64,000 nt of DNA, taken from Diadema setosum (lineage: Eukaryota > Echinodermata > Echinoidea > Diadematoida > Diadematidae). The position numbers and the translations under genes are program-made. Shown here in pieces: positions 13,180 through 23,110 of this stretch. The stretch is from the NCBI RefSeq assembly GCF_964275005.1, contig NC_092686.1, forward strand, positions 48,657,627 to 48,721,626, written 5' to 3'. Below the pieces are notes generated by a model. The model had not been told where the DNA came from. It did not search any database and saw only the letters and a program-made list of their open reading frames with translations. Numbering within the stretch: the stretch's first letter is position 1; every line of letters begins with the position of its first letter.

Positions 13180-14290
13180 ACACACAGTCATCATGTCATG
13201 TGACTGATAATCGAACACCATCACCGTCTGTTAGGTCACTCTGGCACAGGAATAACGTGGTCATCGCTTCGAGAGCATTACTGGGTGGTAAAAAGGCGGA
13301 GCAGCAGTCCGACACATAATAGGAAAGTGTCTATCCTGCAAGAGACAGAACGCCAAACCGGCAACCCAACTGATGGTGGAGTTGCCTGATGAAAGACTAG
13401 AGTCACCCCTGACAAAGCACCATTCACCTATGCTGGGATAGACTACTTTGGACCACTCTACATCAAACAAGGGCACAGTCATGTGAAGCGTTACAGCTGC
13501 ATCTTCACATGCCTGATGATGAAAGCGGTACATATCAAGCTGTCAAAGTCCCTTGACACAGATTCTTTCATTAACGCCCTTCGTCAATTCATGAGCAGGA
13601 GAGGGACTCCTGAACGGATCTACAGTGACAACAGAACCAACTTCTGAGGAGCGGAGGAGCTAAAACAGAACCTGCAATCTCTCAACAATGAAAAGGTTGA
13701 AAACTTCCTGTGTCCCAAGAGGACTGAATGGACGTTCAATCCACCAACAGCAAGCCACATGGGTGGCGTCTGGGAGAGAATGATCCGTTCCGTCAAACGG
13801 ATCCTACAAAGTCTCCTAGGTGACCATGTGCTGTGTGAAGAAATACTCAGTACCACTCTAACAGAGATCGAGTGGATTCTCAATTCACGCCCACTAACCA
13901 AACTCCCCATGGATGCCACTGATGACAAACCACTCATCCCCAACCATCTGCTACTGATGAAGAGACACCAAAATACGACGCCAGGGACCTTCACAAAAGA
14001 GGACAAGTATGGCAGGAGACGCTGGCGCCAGACACAATACATTGCCTCTGTGTTCTGGAGAAGATGGCGCAAGGAATACCTCTCCCTCCTTCAAGAGTGG
14101 CAACGGTGGACTCGACCCCAGAGAAATCTCGCCAAGGATGATTTGGTCTTGGTTGTGGACGACAACCTTTCATGTGGACAGTGGTCCTTGGGGCAGGTTG
14201 TGGAGGTTTCCCAGGAAGGGATGGGAGAGTGAGACAGGTGGAGGTGAGAGTTGGCCACAAATACTTTAGGAGGCCTGTAGTAAAACTGTA
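13180..14290 (+). mobile_element. Integrase region of the BEL/Pao element (broken)
   Basis: The region holds a zinc-binding-type N-terminal segment, then an integrase core ([10 protein letters not shown] block) and a C-terminal block with 'HMGGVWERMIRSVK', which is a BEL/Pao signature. It is a fossil with several breaks. Confidence 0.8.
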
Positions 14291-14548
14291 CCTGCTAGAA
14301 GAAGGATCCAAGAATTGATCGCTTACAGAATTGATCAAGTGTATTGAAGTGTATAATTGACACAGAGTCCTTGTGGTATGAATCATAGTACTTGAGATTG
14401 TTATATTTCTGCATGTTACAATGTTCACTGAATTTCATTTACGCTAGGGATGAGGTACGAATTAATGAACTAATGCAATCAGATTTAATATTTATGCCGC
14501 TAGCTAAATTTAGGAATGATCTAAATAGTTAGCTCATTGGGGTCGGTA

Positions 14549-15231
14549 TGTTGCAGCATGAATCAAATGGGTCTGCAATTAAAAGACTAAAACTATGAGT
14601 CTCTGTAAATTATCCAGTTGACACAGAGAAGACCTAATTGGTCCAAGGCTCATACTTTCCCTTGGTAATAGTCCCCCCAAAGTGAGATAGGCCTACAGTT
14701 GGTCGAGCCTATCATAGCAAGGCCAAATCCACATAGCAATAGTTTGCTCATTGCATAACACCATGGGCAAGCATGCATATTAGCCCAAGGCTGGTGGGAG
14801 ATGCCAACTCCTCACTATAGCCAAATCACTAAGACAAAGAAAAGTCCAACGGCTAACATCATTTTTCATGTTTGGAACCTTTATACCGAGAATTTGTGGA
14901 AACCCAGAGGTCAAACAACTGCGAACCACTCCACTCCACTCCATATGACACACAACTAGCACATTATATTCCATGTTTACACTTCATATGATATTCAATA
15001 ATTACATTCCCAAGTTATATGTCATTTATGCACGTTAATGTTCTGATCAATGCAATAAATTTGCAGATTCATTAAGCTCTTCCGCGGAATTTGTATACAA
15101 CGCTTATGACTATTTATGTTAAACGCTGATTAAACGGATTGGAACTGCACTTATTGTTGTGACTGTTTGTTTATTAAAGGAGTGTGTTCGAATCAACCCC
15201 CTTGTAGCTTGTTTACATTTGAGAAGCTGCA
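14549..15231 (+). repeat. 3' LTR of the BEL/Pao element
   Basis: About 683 bp, the partner of 8193-8865. It begins TGTTGCAGCATGAATC and ends GAGAAGCTGCA, and is followed at once by the target duplication GTGAA. Confidence 0.9.
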
Positions 15232-15236
15232 GTGAA

Positions 15237-16074
15237 TACTCATTACAACTCAGCCAAAACTGAGGCAGCTACCACAATCTACATTTGAACAAAAAGTAAT
15301 ATCAAAATTGACATTCATTAGAAGCATTCATATCAATCCCATATTCACGTATGGTACATGTTTCTTACAGCTTTGGAAAAAGCCTGAAATGTACACAGGG
15401 TGTAGACATTTGTCTAATGACTTCACATGAAATCAGATGTATTGAAGCAAGAGTTGTATACAAATTATAGAATAACTGAGTGCACAGGTATAACTTTCTC
15501 TTGTGAAAGATCAACAATTATGCAACTTGCAATTACTGGGCAAGACTGCAATTTGAATATCTGAATATTGCAGATGCATACAATACATGTACATAACTTG
15601 CAAGGGGAAAATACATCAGTCCCATTTCGATATCAAATGAATGAAATGTAATCCAAAGTATGATGCTACGGTGACAGCTGGTGGTATTAAGATAATGACA
15701 TGCATATATCATCAAGGGGAGGGTGGGTTTTATGGGTTTCTTGCATGTTATTTGGTGATTCCTGAAACTAACTGGACTTAAAAACCAAAATACTCCTTCA
15801 GACTGTTTTACTAAAGCTCTATGTCCATCTCTTGCACAGCTGACTGCAACAGAAAAGAATATTGTTGGATTACCTTACACTGTGATAAGAAACTTGGGCT
15901 TAGTATCAATAACCTTCACAAACTCTAGTGGTAAGGTTAACTACAAGTACTACATTCCTTTTGACATGGCAATAAACATGTTGAGCATCGTGTCCATAAA
16001 GAATAATATAATGGGGCTGCTGCTGCTTTGAGTTTTAGAAGTAACTTTATTTCTTGGTCTCCTTTTTGACAATT
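15237..16074. other. Stretch without recognised genes
   Basis: AT-rich anonymous DNA between the BEL/Pao element and the next TIR element. No exon-like frame with flanking splice sites stood out. Confidence 0.5.
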
Positions 16075-16260
16075 CAGTGCAATCCCATTATAATGAACAT
16101 GGTTATAACACAATTCTGGTAACAACGAAGTAAAAATTCAGGCAGCAACACGATCAGCTCTATGTATTTCTATTGTTCGTTTGTTCGGTTATAATGAAAT
16201 TTCAATGTAACAAAAGAAAACTGTAGGTCCCCAGGACTTTGTTATAATTGGAGTCCACTG
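16075..16260. mobile_element. Short TIR element (pogo/mariner-like MITE), copy 2 of 3
   Basis: The 186-bp copy starts CAGTGCAATCCCATTATAA and ends AATTGGAGTCCACTG followed by TA. Its interior aligns with 7211-7398, including the TTGTTATAAT and TTATAATGAAATTTCAAT blocks. Confidence 0.75.
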
Positions 16261-17052
16261 TAAATAAAGTGTAAAGGCTATGCAAAGGACATTACCTTTG
16301 CAGTTAAGTTGAAAATTTTGAAGTTAGCTCACCATCAGATTAAAAGGGATATATCTCGTGGTGCAATCCATCAGACTACAAAAGGTTCAATCTGGTTAGT
16401 CTGCCATATTATATGCCATCTATCTAGGAGACCTTGATGGCGTAGAAGCATGACAATATTTCTTCCATACCAAACACTGTCAGTCCGTCCTGACAGCTAT
16501 GATACAGACAGGCTGACCAACTTCTATTCCATGCTCATGTTGCGTCCACAGGCCTGGCGTCTTAGGGTCAGAACATCTTGTGGTTATCAGTCCATCTTTT
16601 TTAGAATCTCAGCCATCTCTGGGAGCAATAGCTGCCGAACAACTTCCCTCACAGAGTCTGTAGCACAGTAACAATGTAAGACATTGAGGAATTAGTGGCA
16701 GGATCTCAGAATTCCATGTCATCGAGCTTGTAAACATTACTGATTCATTGCCCTGTATCTGTGCTCTATTCCAAGTATGGATGTCTGAGGTTTTTTGTAT
16801 CTTCTGATATTGATGTCTGATATTGATGTTGATATTGTATATTTCTTGTGTGTCTACCATGTCCATGTATAGTGAGGTGCCCGCACCTCATCAGGGGTCC
16901 TAATACCGTCACCCTGCTTAAAATTGTTACAAGCGCACTGAAAATAAAAAAAAAATTATGCCTGGGACTGCGTTCAGTACACTTGAAACTTGACAGGATT
17001 ACCACAACCAAGCAAACTGTGGTGAAAACCGAACAGTTTTTCACGAAAATCT
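16261..17052. other. Stretch without supported genes
   Basis: The only exon-like signal is on the minus strand: an acceptor-like TGCTACAG near 16665 followed by about 22 codons and a stop near 16597. It matched no known protein and its phase does not fit CDPF1. The rest is anonymous. Confidence 0.4.
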
Positions 17053-17739
17053 TAAATTGTGACCCACTACAACAAAAGGATCCGAAAGTCGGGGGAGGAC
17101 AATTTTCTGAAAACGACAGGATATATTTCCCTTGCTCTTCCACTTTTATTTCAGATATAACACGACTCATGAAAAGACTCTGTTGCGGAGATATTGATGA
17201 TTTTATCAGCACATATCGAGTGGTTTAGGAAATCAGGATTTCGAGAAAACCGCCTTCAAAGTGTTCCTTCCGACGCTACCATGATCAAGGGGAGGCAAGA
17301 CAGTCTTCACCGCTTGACAATAGAAGGTATGCTCTTAGCAACCTCAACGATGTTCATTCAAGCTTAGCACCAGCGGTCTATGCATGACCAATCAGTAACC
17401 AGGATGCCACGCACTGACCAATAAGATCACTCCCTCGTTGCTAGGGGCGGAGTCTAGCTGCGGCGCTAAATCCAAATCTTCGGATACGTATCTGTTCCGT
17501 TGAACATGTTGAAAGTCGGAAAATCATGGCCCAGAAAAATGCTATTTTCTTGCCTTTCCTTTGACCATTTAGCTTCGAAATTTCGGCAGATGATAGACGA
17601 TACATTAGACTACAAAATTATGCAAAAAACAGAAAACTGAGAGTTTTAACCGATTTTGATGATCTGACTTCAAACTTGATTTTCTCGGCTCAGCCATCAG
17701 AGACTTTAGGATCCTTTTGTTGCAACGGCTCACAATTTA
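17053..17739. mobile_element. 687-bp element with 38-bp terminal inverted repeats
   Basis: The left terminus (17053-17090, TAAATTGTGACC ... GGATCCGAAAGTC) matches the inverted right terminus (17702-17739) at 33 of 38 positions. The centre includes a short GC-richer block and no coding frame. It lies just downstream of CDPF1. The superfamily is not determined. Confidence 0.65.
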
Positions 17740-17922
17740 GGAATATGTGTTATAAATATAAATATAATACAATATATAAATAACTCAAATTAAATGGCAT
17801 ACTACATATAGACTTACAGACATATAAAAGAACAGTTTTCATCTGTACACTAAGTACCAGGTACATGCATGAAAATGTGAGATGACTCTTACCAAGCAGA
17901 ATGACATCACATGTGGAATCAG

Positions 17923-20526
17923 TCATCCCTTGTCTTTCTTGCAGAAATCCTAGTCAGGAAGCATACATGATAATAATGGATGACAATAACATTCACTGGA
18001 AGTAATATGTGATATATATATTACTTTCAATGAGTCAAAGATGCCAACAGATTCTGTAATGAAAACACAAAGAGAGCAACAACAATCACCTGCCTGTTAT
18101 CTTGATTAAGCTGTCAAAATTATGACACCTACTGTCCATATGACTCTACCAATGGCATTCCATTTTAATTAATACTTCTTGAGTTCCATGACAGAGAAAA
18201 GTAATGATCAATGCTCTTGTGCAATCATCTCTTTTTATCTACTGTTTCCATGCCAAAAAATGAAAAAAAAAATGTTTTTTTAACAGACTGAGTAGAATTT
18301 GAGACAGGTAGTAATAAATCACTCATTCCCATGTTGATAGTGACACTACATGACATATCATTATGTATATCAATGACTACAAAAATCTGACATTTGCAAG
18401 TGTTAATAGGAAATTTTCTGAATCCAACAAATGCTTATCAACTATCTATCTATCATAGACTAATAATGTTATCATAATCCTTTAGTGACAACAGTAACCC
18501 TATGTGTCAAATACAAGTAATATCTTTACCCATGCGTACATGATTTCACCTACCTGACATATTTCCTTGGGAAACTCCTCAAGGTTTTTTGTCACACAGT
18601 CCACACAGAATCGCCTGGTGTAGAATACACTGCAGTCCTAAAAATTGTTGAAACAAATGAGAAGGCTATTTCAGGAATGACATTTTTTTTTTTTTTTTTT
18701 CAGGAATTACATTTTGAACTGATGTTCATTTCAGGAATAACATTTAAAAAAAATAAAATAAGGACAAAATATTGTATAGTAATAATTGAAATAATCATTG
18801 TAACTTAGTTATGTTTGTTTCATACTTCTGTAAACTCAAAGTGGAAATAAATATGAACACAAATAAATGCTGATCAAACAGTATATATATACTAATAGAT
18901 GAATGCAGCTAAAATTCAAACGTGACGACATCTAATGAAGAAAATACTACATTGTGAGAGAGGAGAATCAGTATTAAGACCCAAAACTTCATAGGTCAAA
19001 GGAGCATACCATAGCAAAAGAGTGACTTACCAAGCTAAAGACCACATCTAAAAGCTAGCAAGCAGTAAATACTCTACAAATAAATTGTATCAGTCTAATA
19101 TTCACTGTCCAGACACGAACGATTGTCACTGAAAATACATTCATATCGGTGGGTTACATTTTTACACAAATTACTTCACACTCCTAATTTTTCATTTCAT
19201 TTCACAAGTAGTAGGTGCTGCAATGTTGATCAACAGATTTGATGTACAAGTAAGGCAATAATTCAGTGAGGAATATACCTTACTTATAAAGATGTCTAAA
19301 CGAGCTCAACTGACCTTGCCTACACAGACTGTCCTGTTGCACACTGAGCAGCATCCTCCTACAGTCAAATGGCGATTCTCTGGTGTGAATGGATCCCTCA
19401 TGACATAGGCCTCTTCAAGAAGTCTGGGTATGGAGAAACATTGGCAAGGATAGGATGTGAAGTAGTATCAGCAAGATACAGTGGCATTTCCTTACTACAG
19501 TTTACAAAGTTGGATATCACAAGATATTGATATGAGGAACTAATTTTGCAGGTTCTATTCCTTCCATATTCTTTTGTTTTTATCCCTTATATTACAACTA
19601 TTCAGTACAATAAGGGAATTTCAGAGGTCCCAAGCAGGTTGCATAATATTTCCCTATATAAATGTTCATATTAAAGCTTCTACTAGTCTTTGCTACCCTG
19701 AGTTTTTTTTTTTGTTTTTGTTTTATGATGTGACTGCCAAGCTGTAGTGATGACCATGCATGTTCACAAGTAAGCAAATTTGCAGCAAAGAAGTCTCTAA
19801 ATTGTATCAATCTAATATTCACTGTCCACTGTCGCAGGGTTCAAAATTGGCGATAGTCCGCTGGCCATTGGCCACCCGAAATCACGTCGAACTAGCTAAA
19901 AATCGAAAAATTCTGAAGTTACTAGTCCGTCTGGCTAGCCAAAATATTGCTTCAGTCTCAAAATTGATTCTAAGTAGTCCGCCTGGCTAGTTTAAAAAAA
20001 AGTTAAGTGCGAGTGCGACCCCTGTACAGACAAGAAAAAAGGAAAACAAACCTGCTGAAGTTCTAGACGTTCTGCTCTCTTACCACTGACATAAGCAAGG
20101 CATAACATTATTGACCATTAAAGCTGAAAGGTGGTAAGAGATCTTCCACCTCCCTGATTAAAGCCACCAGGCACCACTGCCACCACCGCGCCACGCGCCG
20201 CCGCGAGGGCGAGAGGGAGGCAGCCAGTCGGGGATCGGGGATTCCCCTTTCGTCTCACTGGTATTTTTTAGTACATAAATTATTAGGTAATCATGTAGAA
20301 ATGCACACCATGCACACCTACCATTTCCTTCCTTAATTTGTAATTAGGTGACCTATGCCGGGTGCAGTGGTGGAGCAAAACATCATTTTCTGCATATCTC
20401 ACTAATAGACACTTACACAATTGATTTGAGAAATCCTGGCTTCCTCCCATAGTAGTCATATGGACAGGTGAAACTGCATAAAGAGCACTCAAAGACGCCT
20501 CTTTTCTCCTCAGAATTCAGCTCCAT
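17923..20526 (-). CDS. CDPF1: Cysteine-rich DPF motif domain-containing protein 1 (CDPF1)
   Basis: Four coding exons on the minus strand with matching phases: 20526-20417 (ATG start), 19423-19315, 18637-18554 and a 27-bp terminal exon at 17949-17923 ending in TGA. The predicted protein has 109 residues; human CDPF1 has about 123. Family hallmarks are the N-terminal FECSLC and CPYDYYGRKP, the LLEEAYVMRDPFTPENR block with the DPF triplet at 47-49, GGCCSVCNRTVCVG (60-72), and the FYTRRFCVDC segment (78-87). The paired Cys residues suggest zinc binding; the molecular function of the family is not established. The donors are GTAAGT, GTCAGT and GTAGGT. The first three exons are secure. The last (QDFCKKDKG, aligned by eye to human QDLEKRK) is less certain. 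The gene points away from FANCD2, head to head. Two nearly identical 30-bp direct repeats lie in its introns. Confidence 0.88.
19082..19828 (+). repeat. Pair of 30-bp direct repeats in CDPF1 introns
   Basis: The sequence AAATTGTATCA..TCTAATATTCACTG occurs at 19082-19111 and again at 19799-19828 with one mismatch. One copy is in each of two neighbouring CDPF1 introns. They may be remnants of a repeat end or a local duplication. Confidence 0.6.
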
Positions 20527-22615
20527 TTTCGTTCGTGTTCGTGTTTTCACTCAGTGTGGTAAACTAATATCGTTCCACTAATAGTGTTCTTCAACGAGAG
20601 ATTATGAAACCGGCGGTGTGAGGGGAAAATAATTAAACTTTCCAGTAGATGATTAATTAATTTACGCTTTTAAAGTGTGTATTTATCATAAGGTTAAAAC
20701 ACGATATTTTGGCATTTTCATAATTTAGTGGAAAATACATGTACGTCACGTCTATTTCAGGCTCGTCCAGCGGGAAATTTGCAATGCAGCGCGCGCGCGC
20801 TGGCTTCTCATTTGGGTGGTGGTCAAAGAGGAAGGTTGTAACCTCTTTGGTGGTGGGTGACCGTGTGCGCTGTGCGTGTGTTAAACGCCTGTAGTGCGGT
20901 GCATGCCCTCGTTTATCAACGGACCTCATCTCTCGACACAGTCAAAGAGGTACTATATGTAATAGAACCTCTTTGGACACAGTACAGCAAGACGCTCTTT
21001 GATACAAACGAACATCGATCTGTTGAATTACATGGCGTTTGAGACGTAGACGAGTACAAAATAAAATTGTGGGTTGATAGGATACATTAGTGCAAGTGTA
21101 TCCTGCCCATCGATCATCATCATCCCGCGCCGCCTGGGCCCTGCCGCCACGCCTACTTAACTCCTGCCGGGCCGCGCGCTGCCGGGCCTCCTGCTTTGCT
21201 CCTACTTGATAGACGGTAAACTGTCCCGAAATTAACGTTAGAACTATAAATATATTACTGAGTATAGCTATATCTACCATGTACTAAATTTTTGTAATTA
21301 TCATGATTATCCGGAACAGTTCAGTAGTGAAAGGATAAAGAATGAGCTGAGCAGGGAGGTGAGAGACGATCTCGGTTCACGTCACCTACCTGGTCACCTC
21401 GGCAGTCAAGACTACTGCTCTTTCTCTTATTGCATGCAGAGACGTATATAAAGCTGTTTGAAATTGTACTAGAATCTGCCTTGCACTGTGTGTGTATTAA
21501 CCACAGCACAGCCACAGGTTAACTACACGCAGCCGCTGTCGCTGTGCTTTGCACAGCGGTCTGGTCAGGCTAAGCCACAGGTATGAAGGTGAAGTCTGTT
21601 CTTGGTAACTCATTTTTTACTTCTCCTTCTATGGTGCTTCTCATCAAAGCCTGTTCAGCAACTGGATGAGCATGATGAGGGGTTGTGGTGTGGTGTTTCT
21701 GGCAGTGGATGCAATTTGTGCTTTGTGTGCTCTTTGAGTGTACATGTATTAATATATATATGCGGTATGTGCTCATTGTGCAGTTGTGCAAGTAAAAAGA
21801 TCTCTGCCTACATCTATTCTCAGATCCCCAAAACGATCACGAATTTTTGGGGGGTCTGAGATGGACGAAAAAGGAAAACAAAATCTCACTCGTGAGTGTA
21901 CGCATAACGAGCGAAACATGCCATGGTTGGGCATATCAGTGACGTCTGTCTGATCTTCCGCTAATACTCCCTCGTCATGCTCATCTCATTAGCAATAGCA
22001 TATTCACCACTGCAGATTCACACTTTTCAATGTCTATGCGCTTGTTTGGTGATTTGAAAGTTCTTTTGTTTTTTTTGGTGAAAGTTGTTCACTAGAGTAG
22101 AGATACCAATAACAACATAACATTTTTTTTTTTTCAAATTTGTGAGGACTGCCTCACATTAATTCACTAGCCCTCCTATAGGTTAGGCGCTAGATCTCTA
22201 TTTGACCTTGCATTTTATTTATGCAACCCTAAAACTCACCTTTTGCAATAAAAGAAAATGTGCTTTAATAACCTAAGGGGCTTCTCAACCTTTGTCAACC
22301 TGTGGCTTACTTTGGCTCGAAGTTTTTCAAAGCCCAATTAGAATACAAATAGATACTGTAGACTCTAATTCAATTTTTTATTTTTTTTTCCTCTTTGTCT
22401 GACATCGCAGGCCATCTGAGAGAGGTTCATGGCCCATCAGTTGAGAAGTAGGGTTTTACTTTAGTAGATTGCTACAGCTGTCAGAACTGTAGAATATTTT
22501 GAACAGGATATTCTGTTGTCATGAATACGGCAACGAGCAAGAAACAGTGGACCTGTCTCATTTCATATAGACCTAGATCTACATGTTAAAACCAGTAATA
22601 ATGGTATAGGCTCAC
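20527..22615. promoter_or_regulatory. CDPF1-FANCD2 intergenic region, candidate shared promoter
   Basis: This gap separates the two divergent genes. It has CpG-rich patches at about 20750-20810 (a GCGCGCGCGC run) and 21115-21200, against an AT-rich background, and no supported coding sequence. An acceptor-like TTTTACTAGCAG ends 17 bases before the FANCD2 ATG (at 23093). That suggests a non-coding 5' exon further upstream, possibly in this gap. Transcription starts cannot be placed from sequence alone. Confidence 0.4.
20770..20777 (-). promoter_or_regulatory. E2F-type motif
   Basis: GCGGGAAA, the reverse complement of TTTCCCGC, fits the E2F consensus TTTSSCGC. It sits 244 bases upstream of the CDPF1 start and beside a (GC)n run in the CpG-rich patch. 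FANCD2 is an S-phase gene regulated by E2F in mammals, so the site is plausible. One short motif is weak evidence. Confidence 0.3.
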
Positions 22616-22812
22616 AATGACATCAACGGGCTTGCTAAAACAATTGAAGGCCAAGTGAGAGGAAAAAGAGCAAGAAGAAGACCAAAGAAGAGATGGGAAG
22701 ACAACATACAAGACTGGACAGGCCTAAGGTTGAAAGAGACACAAAGAGAATCAGAGGAGAGGGAGAGGTGGAGGAAACTGGCTGAGAAGTCTTGTGTGCT
22801 GCCCCAATGCCA
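22616..22812 (+). mobile_element. LINE C-terminal tail fragment
   Basis: The plus strand encodes an INGLAKTIEGQVRGKRARRR segment followed by PKKRWEDNIQDWTGL and ERERWRKLAEKS. This is the familiar 'RGRPKKRWEDNI..WTG......DRERWR' tail of endonuclease-reverse-transcriptase LINEs. Only about 60 residues remain. It lies between the CpG-rich region and the first FANCD2 coding exon. Confidence 0.75.
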
Positions 22813-23110
22813 CAATGTTCTCCTTGACTTTGGGATAAGACACTATTAATTCAAGTAAATCTGAAAATATTTGAGACTGCCAGCAACAAGATTTTCAAGG
22901 TATATGTAATCCATGTAATTCCATAGAGTAGAATTGTGAGTGCTATTAATATTTGCTCCACTGCTGATCTTGCTTTCTCTATGGAATGCTGACACTCACG
23001 GCCTGTATGGTTTGTCTATGATTCTCCACTTATTTTGGCTGATGTGTTGTTCATATTTCATCATTTTGATATTTTCTTGTCTTTTACTAGCAGTTGGGTC
23101 AGTATTCATC

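Larger units (their letters stand above)
8193..15231 (+). mobile_element. BEL/Pao LTR retrotransposon, full length but broken
   Basis: Two direct LTRs (8193-8865 and 14549-15231) start with TGTTG and end with CA. The whole element is bracketed by a perfect 5-bp target duplication, GTGAA, at 8188-8192 and 15232-15236. Between the LTRs, in order, are a gag-like region, a protease and reverse transcriptase region of BEL/Pao type, and an integrase with zinc-binding and core domains. The LTRs differ at roughly 7-8 percent of positions (hand count), so the insertion is old. The coding regions carry roughly ten or more disabling changes, so this is a fossil. No envelope-like region was seen. Confidence 0.9.

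Noticed and set aside
16597-16666. Minus-strand terminal-exon-like piece: acceptor-like TGCTACAG, about 22 codons, stop.
   Set aside because: Its phase does not fit CDPF1 exon 3, no matching upstream exon was found and the peptide is not recognised.
19835-20035. Possible hAT-like MITE (CAGGG...CCCTG) in CDPF1 intron 1 with repeated TAGTCCG.CTGGCTAG blocks.
   Set aside because: The ends are only five bases long and no target duplication could be found, so it stays unassigned.
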